Shown piece after piece: positions 36,657 to 46,531 of a stretch of 64,000 nucleotides of DNA. The number at the start of each line of letters is the position of its first letter. The first letter of the stretch is position 1. The notes beneath the pieces were generated by a model. The model worked only from the letters and a program-made list of their open reading frames with translations. It made no database searches and was not told the origin of the DNA. The stretch is from assembly GCA_945875585.1 (NCBI GenBank), contig CAMCLK010000022.1, positions 1 to 64,000 of the forward strand, in the 5' to 3' direction. This stretch comes from Candidatus Kuenenia stuttgartensis (lineage in GTDB: Bacteria; Planctomycetota; Planctomycetia; Gemmatales; Gemmataceae). Both the position numbers and the translations under genes were made by a program.

Positions 36657-38846
36657 TTATGGAATAGTCGTTACGGGCTGTACGGGTGCTTCTGCCACCA
36701 CAGGGCCACTTGGGGATTGGATCGTCGTTTTGACAGTCAGTGGCATATTGAAGGGGCCGGCACCGGCCGCAAAAGCTATTTCCAGAACCGTGTCGCTACG
36801 GTCTGCGGCTATAATAAGGGAACGAGCGCTCACACCCTTTATGTGATCGGGCACAAGCAATTCCACAGCGACTGGACCGGTCAAACCAACGGCGCGGGCG
36901 ATGGAGACGGGTAGCTTGACCGTGCCATGACCTGGAATAGTGGCCTTTTCCACAGAAACATCCAGCCTGCCCGGACCGACCACCACGATCATCTGTTGAT
37001 TCTGTTCTGTGGAACTGAAACTCACGGTCCGCTGCTGGCCGTCTACCGGATCCCGCACTTGGGCTGTGGCCATCACGCAAATCCGGCAGGTTCGGCCCAG
37101 TTCCATCCATGGAGGCAAAAATGCGGGGTACTCAAATTCTGTTTGCCCAGGTGCCACCGTAATTACCGGGCCTTGTGCTCCCTGCAAGTGCCTAGCTTGC
37201 TTGTCCGACGTGCGTACAGCGATGGGGCCATCGTATCCGTTCCGTTCAATGGAGTATTTGCGCCGGTAAAACTCGCCCCTTGGCGCGCTTGTCATCACAT
37301 AGGTGCTAACAATTTTAAACGGGGTTGGTATGGCGATTGCCAATCGCAGGTCCGATTCTTCCGGAATGGCCATGGAGTTACCGCCAGCAACAGCAGAAAT
37401 CGATTTTGGAACGTTATTGACGGTTCCTGTTGCAATAATATGCAAGGGAGTTGAGCCTGTTTTGGCCTCTGCACCCGCTGTCAGTGGCCAGTCGATGGAA
37501 ACCTGATTGGCCGCAACGGTTATCGGTTTGGCCTCCACTCCTGCTGGTAAGTGGTTGGCGCGAATGTCGATCGGACCGGTGAAACCGCCGAAGCGATCAA
37601 CGGTCAGTTTCAATTTCGTGTTGCCACCCCGCATTAAGGTGGTGACATCGCTGGGAACCAGTACGCGGAAACCAGCCATGGACAAGTCGGCAGAATCAGT
37701 AACCGCTACCCTGTAAACAAATGGTGCGCCGAACCGGGTGCGGAATTTGTCTGCTACATTCAGTTTGTAAATTCCATCAACAGGCGGTGAGAAAAGAAGT
37801 GGGGAAGGATCGCTCGTTTCTGTAGCCACGGCTCGTGCTACTTCCTTACCAGCCGAATCTGTGAGGGAAACCGAAGCACAAAGTGGTGAGCCGTGCCGTT
37901 TGGCTTGAAGATCGAAGCTGTATTTGACGCCTTTTTTGAGGTTAATCGACCATGGCGTTACTTCCTCTGGCCGGGCGCAGGTACCACTCAGGGCCACGGG
38001 AACCGAATGTACTGTGGAACGATTCAGTGCATCGGGTCGACCTACTGCGGAGACTTTGAAGGGAAGATGGTAATCGGGAACTGGTTTGTCGGTGATGGTA
38101 AGCCGATAAACAAAGGCTTGGCCGCCATGGGAGCGAGCATCGGTGACACGGATGCGATATGGGCCTGAATCTTTGGGGATGAACTTCACACTGGCATCGG
38201 TTTCCGTGCATGGGTAGGTCATGGCTCTGGCGACAACACGGCCCAGAGTGTCGACAACATCTATTAAAGGAACAATGGGTGAATTGATGGCAGGTCCATG
38301 AATGAAAGCAGTGTAGGTTTTGCCGGGTTCTGTTGTGAATTCCCACAAATCGACATCATCACGCGGGAAGATGCGGCCATTAGCTGTCACAGGAAGTGCC
38401 GCTGTTTGGGGGATGGCATCACCATCGTGTTCGTTTTCGAGTATTTCTGGAAGTTCACCAACAACAAAAACAGGTCCCGAAGCGCCGCCTTGCCCTGTAA
38501 ATAAACGTACTCGACGTGGGCCCAATGGCGCATCCTTAGCAACCGAAACGTTACCGCTCATATCAGAAGGGTAATCTTCCTGCCGTTGGGAATCAGGTAG
38601 TGGGAGAACGGTTCCTTCGAACCAGACTTTACGGGCAGGCACCAGATCGTGTGATGCGTTGATGCCCTTTCCGGTTAATTCAAAACCACAACGTTCGTGC
38701 AGGAAAAGACCGCCGACACGAATATCAACAGTGGTACCGCGCTGGGTGCCGGCCGGAAAAACATAACTGGCAATGGGTGGATTGGCCCATGAATGAGCGC
38801 ACATACCCGAAAAAGCCAGCAGTACCAGTCCCATGTAACGGTTCAT
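36657..38846 (-). CDS. Exported PPC-domain protein
   Basis: This 729-aa protein has a signal peptide (MGLVLLAFSGMCAHSWA). It contains two bacterial pre-peptidase C-terminal (PPC)-like beta domains. One is near 140-250 (DVDLWEFTTEPGKTY, SGPYRIRVTDARSHGG). The other is near 295-385 (GVKYSFDLQAKRHGSPL, DGIYKLNVADKFRTRFGAPF). More beta-sandwich repeats follow. No protease domain is present. In planctomycetes such proteins are commonly encoded with DUF1553 and DUF1501 genes, and here it is the third gene of such a set (42322 to 36657). Binding of polymers or cell-surface assembly is a reasonable guess. Confidence 0.87.
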   Translation of the reverse strand: MNRYMGLVLLAFSGMCAHSWANPPIASYVFPAGTQRGTTVDIRVGGLFLHERCGFELTGKGINASHDLVPARKVWFEGTVLPLPDSQRQEDYPSDMSGNVSVAKDAPLGPRRVRLFTGQGGASGPVFVVGELPEILENEHDGDAIPQTAALPVTANGRIFPRDDVDLWEFTTEPGKTYTAFIHGPAINSPIVPLIDVVDTLGRVVARAMTYPCTETDASVKFIPKDSGPYRIRVTDARSHGGQAFVYRLTITDKPVPDYHLPFKVSAVGRPDALNRSTVHSVPVALSGTCARPEEVTPWSINLKKGVKYSFDLQAKRHGSPLCASVSLTDSAGKEVARAVATETSDPSPLLFSPPVDGIYKLNVADKFRTRFGAPFVYRVAVTDSADLSMAGFRVLVPSDVTTLMRGGNTKLKLTVDRFGGFTGPIDIRANHLPAGVEAKPITVAANQVSIDWPLTAGAEAKTGSTPLHIIATGTVNNVPKSISAVAGGNSMAIPEESDLRLAIAIPTPFKIVSTYVMTSAPRGEFYRRKYSIERNGYDGPIAVRTSDKQARHLQGAQGPVITVAPGQTEFEYPAFLPPWMELGRTCRICVMATAQVRDPVDGQQRTVSFSSTEQNQQMIVVVGPGRLDVSVEKATIPGHGTVKLPVSIARAVGLTGPVAVELLVPDHIKGVSARSLIIAADRSDTVLEIAFAAGAGPFNMPLTVKTTIQSPSGPVVAEAPVQPVTTIP

Positions 38847-38886
38847 GTCGCACTACCTGCGAGACCAACGTAGTCTAATGCCCAAG

Positions 38887-40203
38887 TCATACCAATTCCT
38901 GAATGACTTTACCGTTGTTGACAAGTGCTACTGGCCTACCATCCGGCATGTGGATTTCTTCCTTGGGATCGATACCCATGAGCGAAAACATGGTGGCAAA
39001 CAGGTTTTCCGGGCCATGTGGATCGCTGATCGGTTTTTCAGCGCGCGCATCGGTTTTACCCACCACCACACCGCCCTTGATTCCGCCTCCACCCAAGAGC
39101 ACGGTAAATGCGGGGCCCCAATGATCTCGACCGGCATTGGCGTTGATCCGCGGAGTTCTGCCAAATTCTCCAGTGGCCACCACGAGTGTGCTGTCGAGCA
39201 TTCCTCTATCGGCCAGATCCCGGAAAAGCGCACTCATGGCGGAGTCGTAAACAGGTAACAGTGTGTTCTTCAGTACTGAAAAGTTGGCGTCGTGTGTGTC
39301 CCAGTTGCTGTGATCGATGGTGACACACCTGACCCCCGCTTCCACCAGTCGTCGTGCCATCAGGCACGATTGACCAAGAGAGTTGCGTCCATAATCATTG
39401 CGAAGCTTGTCTGGTTCGGCATGAATATCAAACGCCTTTTTTGCCTGCCGCGAGGTCATCAGGTTGAAGGCCTTGTCGCGGAAAGTACTGATGGCGCCGG
39501 CCTGTGAATTCGCTTTTTCCTCGGCGGACTTGTGGAATCTGTCGATGGTCTGAAGCAAACTGCGGCGGTCGTCGATGCGGTTGGAGGCAATCGTGGGAGG
39601 TGGAACAAGGTCTGGCACGCTGAAATTGGGAGAGCTCGGGTCGGCATCAATCACAAATGGCGCGTGGTTGGCGCCAAGGTACGCTGGCCCACCGCTCGGA
39701 TGCACCTTGGGCAGGGTAACATACGCCGGGACTGAGCCTGTTGCACCCAGCATCCGCGAGACGATCGATCCGACCGAGGGGCGCTGGTTGTTGGGATTCA
39801 ACGAAGGATTGAACCCGGCTGCTGGAAAATAGCCCGTCAGCATGAAGTGGTCGGCAGGACCGTGATCGGAATTATGGTGCCGAAAGGAACGAATAAGAGA
39901 GTACTTATCGGTGCATTGCGACATTTTTGGAAGAAGATTGCAGATTTTTAGACCGGGAATCGTGGTCTGGCCCGGTGCGAATTCACCACGGAATTCAGCG
40001 GGTGCGTCTGGCTTCAGGTCGAAAGTGTCGAGGTGGCTTTGGCCACCATGCAGGAAAATGAAAATGAGGGAGACATCTTTTTTGGATTTACCCGACTCCC
40101 GGGCGCACAGCAAACGCTCAAGACCAATGTTGGCGCCAAAAAGGGAAACGGTGCCTAAACGTATCGCATCCCTTCGGGAACGGCCGTCGCAAAATGGATG
40201 CAT
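38887..40203 (-). CDS. DUF1501 protein
   Basis: This 438-aa protein has canonical DUF1501 motifs: HGGQSHLDTFDLKPDAPAEF, FRHHNSDHGPADHFMLTGYF, CLMARRLVEAGVRCVTIDHS, NWDTHDANF, VVATGEFGRTPRIN and GRDHWGPAFTVLLGGGGI. The leader contains RSRRDAIRLGTVSLFGAN, which may be a Tat signal. It is 28 bp downstream of the DUF1549/1553 gene and 40 bp upstream of the PPC-domain gene, all on the minus strand. The family is assumed to hydrolyse a sulfate or phosphate ester; this is not demonstrated. Confidence 0.93.
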   Translation of the reverse strand: MHPFCDGRSRRDAIRLGTVSLFGANIGLERLLCARESGKSKKDVSLIFIFLHGGQSHLDTFDLKPDAPAEFRGEFAPGQTTIPGLKICNLLPKMSQCTDKYSLIRSFRHHNSDHGPADHFMLTGYFPAAGFNPSLNPNNQRPSVGSIVSRMLGATGSVPAYVTLPKVHPSGGPAYLGANHAPFVIDADPSSPNFSVPDLVPPPTIASNRIDDRRSLLQTIDRFHKSAEEKANSQAGAISTFRDKAFNLMTSRQAKKAFDIHAEPDKLRNDYGRNSLGQSCLMARRLVEAGVRCVTIDHSNWDTHDANFSVLKNTLLPVYDSAMSALFRDLADRGMLDSTLVVATGEFGRTPRINANAGRDHWGPAFTVLLGGGGIKGGVVVGKTDARAEKPISDPHGPENLFATMFSLMGIDPKEEIHMPDGRPVALVNNGKVIQELV

Positions 40204-40231
40204 TGTTTCACCCTGACCTTTCGTTGTTTGA

Positions 40232-42322
40232 TCAGTGATTGAACAGGAATTCCGAACTGTTCAGCATGGCCCATGCCAGATCTTCCGCTGCTTGACGCCG
40301 GCCTGCGGCAGATTTTTTCAGGTGCGATAACGCTGCTGCACGTTCCGTTTCCGACGGTAATCGGGAATAGAATCGCAGGTACATTTCCCCAATCAGCTCG
40401 TTGTCGTCAGCTATCCGGCGCGTCAGAAGCGAAATATTGCCCCCTTCATGCGTGATTTTATCCTGAATGAGGGTCGAATTCAGCAGGTTGAGAACCTGAC
40501 TGACAGACGGTTCGCGTGTTCGTTCGCATTCGCACGCTGTCACCCTGCTGGGCCGGCCAAATCGCTTCAGGAAATCGTGTCGAACTTTGCTGTCCCACAC
40601 TTGCACGGCACGTGCCGCGGTGGGTGAGCCTTGGAATTTTTCAGGCACTCCTAGAGTCTGGCAGATCATGTCCAATAACACTTCTGCATCTGGTCGCTTG
40701 AAATAGCCGCGTGAAAAATTGCGATCATCTTTTTCGTTGCTGGAATTGGGCGTGACGGAAGTCTGGTAAACCCTCGAGCTTGCGATCAATGTGATCAGCT
40801 TGCGGGCATCGAAATTGTTGGTGATCAGGTAGTTGGCAAGAGCATCGAGTAATTCTGCATTGCTGGGAGGGTTCGTGGCCCGGACGTCGTCAACTGGTTC
40901 CACCAAGCCCTTACCCAACATCCATGCCCAGATACGGTTTGCCATGTTTCGCGCGAAGAAAGGGTTGTCTGTGCGGGCCATCCAATCGGCCAGTACCAAC
41001 CGTTTGTCTCCCTGTGGAGTCGTTGCGGGCATGGCCGTGCCAAGTGCATGCGCATGAATGACGGCCTGTGTGCGTGGATGCTTGACAGTTCCCGGATTAA
41101 AAAACGCGGTCATGCCGTAATAATCGGATTGGCGCCAGCGGTCGAATGGATGATGGTGACATTCTGCGCAGGTGATCCGTACTCCCAGCAAAACCTGGGA
41201 CAATGTGCTGGCAATATCACCGGGCTTGGTAACTACCTTGTAAAAATGGGCCGGGCCCACGTCGGCGGATGGTCCTTCCGCTGTGACCAGTTCCCTCGCG
41301 AATTGATCAAGCGGTTTGTTGGCGGCGATCGAATCGCGAATCCATGTGTAGTAGGCGAAAGCGTTCTGGTGGCCCAGAGGTTCACGATCCACACGCAGCA
41401 AATCTGCCCAACGCATGGCCCACATATCTGCATATTCGGGTTGAATGATGAGCGATTCGATGGTTTTTTGTCGTTTTGCAGGGCTTTTATCGGTCAAAAA
41501 ACGGCGGGTTTGATCGGGTGTGGGCAGTGTCCCGGTAATGTCGAGAAACGCGCGCCTGAGAAAATCGGTATCACTGCAAATTTCTGAAGGCAGCACATTG
41601 AGGTTGGCGAGCTTGGTATCGACGTGTTTGTCGATGAAATTGAACTGGGGCTGCTTGTTGATTTTCTGAGACCCCGGTTGGGGAACGAGAACCCGGAACA
41701 GCCCCACTTCGCCTTGATATCCAGCCATGATTGCCGCTTCGCCGGGTGCTTCCAGAGTGGTGGTCAAGCCGCCCGGGGTTACTGTGGCTACCGATTCGGC
41801 ATTCGTTTGGAATCGGGCATGGCGAGTCACGTCTTTTTGGCTGCCATCTGAGTAGCGCGCAAAAACCACTAGCTGCTGTGAGGCTTTTTGGCCCATGGTT
41901 CGGGAGGGTGGTTCGATATGCAGACTGGTCACAAACGGGGCATCAGAAGCGCCACGCGGCATGCCTGAGGCAACCCAGTCGCGGATCACCAGATAATCTT
42001 CGCCGCGGAAAGCGAGCTTGGTTCCGCCTCCGTGCGCCATGCGGCCACTACCCTTGCGCAGCAGAAGGCTTTCTTCTGGCACCGAGGCAAACACACGCCT
42101 TCCGCGCATTTCCATGACTATGGCCATGAAATCAGCGTCTGGATCTGAGCCGAAAACGGAGAGTTTGAAGCCGCCCTGACCTTCTGCCTTGCCGTGGCAG
42201 CCAGAACTATTGCAACCGTGGCGGCCGAGTATGGGCAGGATGTCGTTTTCAAAGTGAAGAGGTTGCGCCGCGCAAAGCGATTGTGCCCACAAAAAAACAG
42301 TGGCAACCATTCCAAGGTGCAT
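40232..42322 (-). CDS. DUF1549/DUF1553 protein with Ig-like domain and unusual heme motif
   Basis: This 696-aa exported protein begins with MHLGMVATVFLWAQSLCAAQ. At about residues 34-41 it has GCNSSGCHGKAEGQGGFKL, a CX4CH arrangement in place of CXXCH; a canonical CAECHHHPFDRW occurs near 390. A bacterial Ig-like (BIG2-type) domain is near 145-215 (YSDGSQKDVTRHARFQTN). DUF1549 follows (DTDFLRRAFLDITGTLPTPD) and then DUF1553 (MANRIWAWMLGKGLVEPVDD). It heads a minus-strand operon with DUF1501 and PPC-domain genes. Domain calls are firm; the function is unknown. Confidence 0.92.
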   Translation of the reverse strand: MHLGMVATVFLWAQSLCAAQPLHFENDILPILGRHGCNSSGCHGKAEGQGGFKLSVFGSDPDADFMAIVMEMRGRRVFASVPEESLLLRKGSGRMAHGGGTKLAFRGEDYLVIRDWVASGMPRGASDAPFVTSLHIEPPSRTMGQKASQQLVVFARYSDGSQKDVTRHARFQTNAESVATVTPGGLTTTLEAPGEAAIMAGYQGEVGLFRVLVPQPGSQKINKQPQFNFIDKHVDTKLANLNVLPSEICSDTDFLRRAFLDITGTLPTPDQTRRFLTDKSPAKRQKTIESLIIQPEYADMWAMRWADLLRVDREPLGHQNAFAYYTWIRDSIAANKPLDQFARELVTAEGPSADVGPAHFYKVVTKPGDIASTLSQVLLGVRITCAECHHHPFDRWRQSDYYGMTAFFNPGTVKHPRTQAVIHAHALGTAMPATTPQGDKRLVLADWMARTDNPFFARNMANRIWAWMLGKGLVEPVDDVRATNPPSNAELLDALANYLITNNFDARKLITLIASSRVYQTSVTPNSSNEKDDRNFSRGYFKRPDAEVLLDMICQTLGVPEKFQGSPTAARAVQVWDSKVRHDFLKRFGRPSRVTACECERTREPSVSQVLNLLNSTLIQDKITHEGGNISLLTRRIADDNELIGEMYLRFYSRLPSETERAAALSHLKKSAAGRRQAAEDLAWAMLNSSEFLFNH

Positions 42323-42607
42323 GACATGGTTTCCGGCTGAAGGCGGGATGGTTACTCATCAGATAGTTGATGAACAGGCGGGTACTCTTATCTCCCACAA
42401 TTTGAGCATGGTGTCAAAGGAATTGTGGGTCTGATCGGTGAAAAGCAGTGGTTTTGGTTGAAGTATTTGGCATTTATTTGGCTTGAGCCATACTACCGCG
42501 GTTTGGATTCATCCTAGAGCAGTGCGAGGCAGCGCCGTTCTAGAATCAATTCAAGTAACTTGGCGGTTGGTGAGTCGAAAACGGCATCGTCAGGCCCGGT
42601 TCGTGCC

Positions 42608-44077
42608 TCAGAAATCCACCTGCGCTTGCAAGCCCCAAGCATTGGCTTGGCTGCGTACTGAAGGGCTATTGGCGTCGCCGTATTTTTCCGGTGAATTCAG
42701 ATAGACGGGGATGTAGTTGAACGTCAGCTTCGTGTAAGGATTCATGTACCAGTTGAACCCGAAGGTCGGGTCAAGCAAGGTTCCGCCTTTCACCCCGGAT
42801 GAATCCAGTGTGATGTAGTTCAACCTGGCGCACAATTCCCATGCGCCCCCAAAGGGGTGTCCCTTGCCTGAGTTGATCTTGGGCTTGATGCGGTCGAACA
42901 ATGCAAGGTTGCGGTCGTAAGTGCGGTGTTCACCTGTGAGGAAATAAGTGACGAATATGTAACCACCACCAAAGATCGGCGTTTGGCCATTATTCATACT
43001 GACAGGCACGATATCGCCTTCGGCTTGCAGTGAAAATGGGCCACGGACCCAAGCTGTTTCCAGGTGGAAATCCTGATAATAATCGGTTCCCTGATACGAT
43101 TTGCCTGTAATCGGATCTTTGTATCTTGTCAGTTGCGTTCCAGTGTTGACCATGGACTGGTTCTGTCTGAAACCGGATGTGCCAAATTGCCCCTGAATGA
43201 GTCCGAGCTCTGGCGCGTTGCCACCAAATCTGCCGAATTGGATATTGGAATTGGAAGGGGCAATAATCGAGTAAACGGCGCCTAAATGAAGCAGATCGGC
43301 GCCTTCATTTTCGTAATAGGCGCAATGGGTCCCGCGCGCAGCCAAGCCATATCCGCCAATATCGGTGAGATCATTTCCGTAGAAATCGTTGAATCCCCGA
43401 AATCCGGAAACATACCATGTCCACTTGCCGTCTTCTGTCCAGTCGAAAAACCCAACTCCTGTTCGGCGGAATGGATGGAAGATAAAAAGGCTCGATCGGT
43501 CCATAAAAGGGTTAAATCGGAAGCTGGTCAGTTCTTCCAGGCTAAATGGCTGCTTGTAATGCCCGATACGAACGTGCCCCAGCAAGGGGACTTCCTTGAT
43601 ATCCATGTAAATATCTGTGACAGTCGGCCGGCCAAAACCGCCCAGATCGAACTGAAACCGGTAATCGACATTTTCGGCAACCGAACCGAATGCAGTGAGG
43701 CGTGCCCGTCGGATACCTGTTCCATCCGGTTCGACCCCGGTCAGGTTGTCTTCATTTTTTAGCACTTGCCGGTTGGTTTCAGTCTGCGAATAAAACACGG
43801 AGGTAATCTGAAATACTCCGCCCATTTGTACCGATGGGAACTTACTGGCACTGCCTACCAGTGGCGGCAACACCATGGCCTCACCGTACTGATTGGGCCG
43901 AGGGCCTTCAGCAGGGATATCCATGGGGCCTTCCCTCAAGCGCTCGAGGAAAGTCGGTTGTGTTTCAAGCACGGGCGGGGCAGGTGGTGGATCGATGGCA
44001 GGGACCGGTTCCTCTGCCCGAACGCCCTGAGCGACCACGGATAGAATCGCAGCGGTCAACCAATACCAACGCACCAT
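42608..44077 (-). CDS. Outer-membrane porin of the phosphate-selective O/P type
   Basis: This 489-aa protein starts at ATG 44077 behind GGGAG and has a signal peptide (WYWLTAAILSVVAQGVRAEE). A Pro-rich linker is followed by a beta-barrel sequence with alternating patterns. Landmarks are YRFQFDLGGFGRPTVTDIYM, GHVRIGHYKQPFSLEELTSF and NPYTKLTFNYIPVYL. These match OprP/OprO-like porins, which in planctomycetes occur in many copies. It should let small anions or other solutes cross the outer membrane; the actual substrate is not readable. It stands 108 bp downstream of the Gfo/Idh gene on the same strand. Confidence 0.88.
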   Translation of the reverse strand: MVRWYWLTAAILSVVAQGVRAEEPVPAIDPPPAPPVLETQPTFLERLREGPMDIPAEGPRPNQYGEAMVLPPLVGSASKFPSVQMGGVFQITSVFYSQTETNRQVLKNEDNLTGVEPDGTGIRRARLTAFGSVAENVDYRFQFDLGGFGRPTVTDIYMDIKEVPLLGHVRIGHYKQPFSLEELTSFRFNPFMDRSSLFIFHPFRRTGVGFFDWTEDGKWTWYVSGFRGFNDFYGNDLTDIGGYGLAARGTHCAYYENEGADLLHLGAVYSIIAPSNSNIQFGRFGGNAPELGLIQGQFGTSGFRQNQSMVNTGTQLTRYKDPITGKSYQGTDYYQDFHLETAWVRGPFSLQAEGDIVPVSMNNGQTPIFGGGYIFVTYFLTGEHRTYDRNLALFDRIKPKINSGKGHPFGGAWELCARLNYITLDSSGVKGGTLLDPTFGFNWYMNPYTKLTFNYIPVYLNSPEKYGDANSPSVRSQANAWGLQAQVDF

Positions 44078-44185
44078 GGTTCGCTCCCGGATCGATAACT
44101 CGTATCCGGCTGCGAGCAATGCCCGAGGTGGGAGGCCCACGTCAACTCAATTAACGTGAATAACCCGCAATATATAACGTGTTTA

Positions 44186-45463
44186 TCAGGCCAAGGGGGC
44201 CTGCCATGGGGCGCGGTATGGCCGTGACAGCATTTTGGCGGCTTCCGCATCGCCGGGAATGGTTTCTTTGACCGGATCCCAGGCAATGGCACGCCCAACT
44301 CGGGCAGCAATGTTGCCCAGATGACAGACTGTGGCGCTGCGGTGGCCGATCTCCACATCGCAAATCGGTTTTTCGCGCGACTGAATGCAGTCGAGCCAGT
44401 TCTTGTGGTGGTTGCTGCTGCTAATCAGGCGGGTGGCTCCGGAAGGGAGGGCTGCTTTCAACAAGGCGGGATCGGAAGCTTCAGTCTTACCACGGGTTAC
44501 GTAAATCCAGCCCCGTTCGCCGATGAATTTGGTTCCTTGCCTGATGGCATCGTCGCCTTGAGCCAGAATCATGGTCACGCCATCGTCGTAGCGGTACTCG
44601 ATGCGCGCTTTCATGGGGACTTCGAACCATTTCATGGGATGGTATTCAAAGGTTCCTTTCACATGCGAAGGACCCGAATTGTCGCGCCCCAGACCCCATT
44701 GCGCGATATCGAGGTGGTGGGCCCCGAAGTTGGTCATCTGGCCGCCAGAATAATCCCAGAAGAAGCGGAAATTGTAATGCACCCGTTTCAGATTGTAGGG
44801 GCGCATGGGCGCTGGCCCAAGCCACAGGTAGTAATCAAGTTCAGCCGGTGGCATGCCGTCGGCCACGGGCGGCCCCTTGAAATTCACGCCGGGAATACCC
44901 ACTTCAACCGTGGTGATTTTGCCAAGCAAGCCGTTGCGTACCCGTTCGCACGTGTCGCGGAAATTGGCTGCCGAGCGTTGCTGGCTGCCCGTTTGAACAA
45001 TGCGGCCATATTTGCGCGCGGCATTCACCATCGACCGGCCTTCAGCAACTGTAAGGCTGAGTGGCTTTTCACAATACACGTCTTTGCCTGCGGCACAGGC
45101 ATCGATGGTCATGCGCGCATGCCAATGGTCTGGCGTGGTGATAACAACCGCGTCGATATCTTTGCGGTCCAGAATTTTGCGGTAGTCCTTCTCGGCAACC
45201 ACGCCGGGGCGGGCCTTTTCCACCATAGCCGCGGCTTCTGCCAGTCTGGTGCTGTCCACATCGCAAACGCCCACAGGGGTGGTGAGCTTCATCAAAGCCC
45301 CCATGTTGCTTTTGCCCTGACCGCCCGTGCCAATAAAGGCCACGCGTGGTAACGAATTCTGGGCTGAACGAACCATTGGTGCGGTGCATACGGCGGTGGC
45401 GCTTGCAGCACCTAGAATCAAGGCTTCGCGGCGGCTGTGGAAACGTTTCATGGGCAATCTCAT
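44186..45463 (-). CDS. Gfo/Idh/MocA-family oxidoreductase, probably exported
   Basis: This 425-aa protein begins with a leader carrying SRREALILGAASATAV, a Tat-like signal (ATG 45451 is an alternative start). The Rossmann motif is VAFIGTGGQGKSNMGAL. The conserved EKPLSLTVAEGRSM, ITTPDHWHA and NFGAHHLDIAQWGLG are all typical of the exported Gfo/Idh branch common in planctomycetes. It should oxidise or reduce a sugar or inositol derivative using NAD(P). The substrate is unknown. The 360-bp region upstream of it has no gene. Confidence 0.93.
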   Translation of the reverse strand: MRLPMKRFHSRREALILGAASATAVCTAPMVRSAQNSLPRVAFIGTGGQGKSNMGALMKLTTPVGVCDVDSTRLAEAAAMVEKARPGVVAEKDYRKILDRKDIDAVVITTPDHWHARMTIDACAAGKDVYCEKPLSLTVAEGRSMVNAARKYGRIVQTGSQQRSAANFRDTCERVRNGLLGKITTVEVGIPGVNFKGPPVADGMPPAELDYYLWLGPAPMRPYNLKRVHYNFRFFWDYSGGQMTNFGAHHLDIAQWGLGRDNSGPSHVKGTFEYHPMKWFEVPMKARIEYRYDDGVTMILAQGDDAIRQGTKFIGERGWIYVTRGKTEASDPALLKAALPSGATRLISSSNHHKNWLDCIQSREKPICDVEIGHRSATVCHLGNIAARVGRAIAWDPVKETIPGDAEAAKMLSRPYRAPWQAPLA

Positions 45464-45823
45464 GAACCCTGCATGATTTATGGAAAAGCGAGGTTAAACC
45501 ATCATCCAGACGAAGTACAGACATTCGCCTGCAGATGCTTGATCTTGGTTGGAATAACTTAGCTGGCACGACCTGAATAATCGGAATAAAGGTAACATTG
45601 AAAAATCTAGATGGTTTGGTCGTGATTTGCTCCAACCCTATGTCTGCTAATGGCTTGGGCTATTCAGCAACATGCTCAACGCCCAGGTGATGCTGCATTA
45701 CTGAGTCAACGAGACAACCTGTTTAACCATGGCTCTGGCGTGAATTCGCCAGACCTTTTTTATTGCGAATTAATTCTTGGTGTACATGAACCTGCAAGGG
45801 AACATGTGAGGTTTCGATTTCTG
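45464..45823. other. Intergenic region between the oxidoreductase start and the spike cassette
   Basis: About 360 bp without a convincing gene. It should hold the promoter of the Gfo/Idh gene and the 3' end of the spike operon. A hairpin with a T-run for plus-strand transcription lies at 45734-45762. A short plus-strand frame (45650-45892) overlaps the end of the DUF6931 gene and has no coding support. Confidence 0.5.
45734..45762 (+). terminator. Possible plus-strand intrinsic terminator
   Basis: TCTGGCG and CGCCAGA pair as a 7-bp stem around TGAATT, followed by CCTTTTTTATT. No plus-strand gene precedes it, so it may end a small untranslated RNA or simply be chance. On the minus strand it could weakly help to end the spike operon. 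Confidence 0.35.
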
Positions 45824-46531
45824 CTATTTCCAATTTTCCCAGATGTTCCCAGATTTTTGCGTGGCCATATTGAAATTAGGCACATGACGTAGCCCGGGAT
45901 GCTTCTGTTGCGGGTTGGGTTCCCACAGATGAAGTCCCTCCGCGATGTCTAATCCCATGCTGACGAACTGGTCTAGGCATGCCAGTTTTTTCGAACCGGG
46001 CCATTGGGCCGCAGCGATTACCAGAGCGGTGCCCGCCATTTTTCGGGTCAGGTGCGCTCCCGGTTTGATGGTTTTACCAGGCACGGAACTAATGTTTTCA
46101 CCCGTGAACAACGCCGCTTGCGCCAACAAACCCACCGTGCCGCCGTCACGCAGGATTTCCTTGGCCTGACCTATCGCCGTCAGATTGTCAGCCGTTGGCA
46201 CGCGAACAAATGCCGCCACCCTTCTAAGTATTTCCTCGGCGCCCGATTGATTCAGCAGACGGTAGGTCTGCCAGACCCCCAATGTTGCGTACCAGAGCGA
46301 TTCCCGTGGCGGGAGCCATGCCGCAATAAACTTCACAGCATCTGCGCGCCGGCCAAGCTTAATCAGGTCCGTCACGAATAAATGGGAGTTCAATCCACCT
46401 GTCAGGGCTTTCGCTCGCGCGCTCAGCTTGGTCCGCGATGCCACCACAAAGGCGGCTTCAGCGCCAGAAATGACCACGGGCCGCATGGTGGGTAGCAGCG
46501 TGGGCGGCACCCCCCCGGAATTCAGGTCCAT
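45824..46531 (-). CDS. DUF6931-like protein, second paralogue, with C-terminal GNIWENW motif
   Basis: This 235-aa protein starts at ATG 46531, preceded by AAGGAG located inside the end of the upstream gene; the two overlap by 10 bp, so translation is coupled. Residues matching DUF6931 include FVTDLIKLGRRADAVKFIAA and WLPPRESLWYATLGVWQTYR, then LVIAAAQWPG and GLDIAEGLHLWEP. The extreme C-terminus reads SGNIWENWK, the same motif as in the 182-aa protein two genes upstream. No signal peptide is seen. DUF6931 proteins, as I recall, occur near VgrG/PAAR genes and may be adaptors or chaperones; this role is inferred. It is the last gene of the cassette. Confidence 0.7.
   Translation of the reverse strand: MDLNSGGVPPTLLPTMRPVVISGAEAAFVVASRTKLSARAKALTGGLNSHLFVTDLIKLGRRADAVKFIAAWLPPRESLWYATLGVWQTYRLLNQSGAEEILRRVAAFVRVPTADNLTAIGQAKEILRDGGTVGLLAQAALFTGENISSVPGKTIKPGAHLTRKMAGTALVIAAAQWPGSKKLACLDQFVSMGLDIAEGLHLWEPNPQQKHPGLRHVPNFNMATQKSGNIWENWK

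Noticed and set aside
40232..42322. Frameshift at the CX4CH heme motif
   Set aside because: The reading frame is continuous with good family similarity on both sides, so the extra residue is likely genuine.
45650..45892. Plus-strand 80-aa frame in the intergenic region
   Set aside because: It runs across the end of the DUF6931 gene, and has no Shine-Dalgarno site or recognisable domain.
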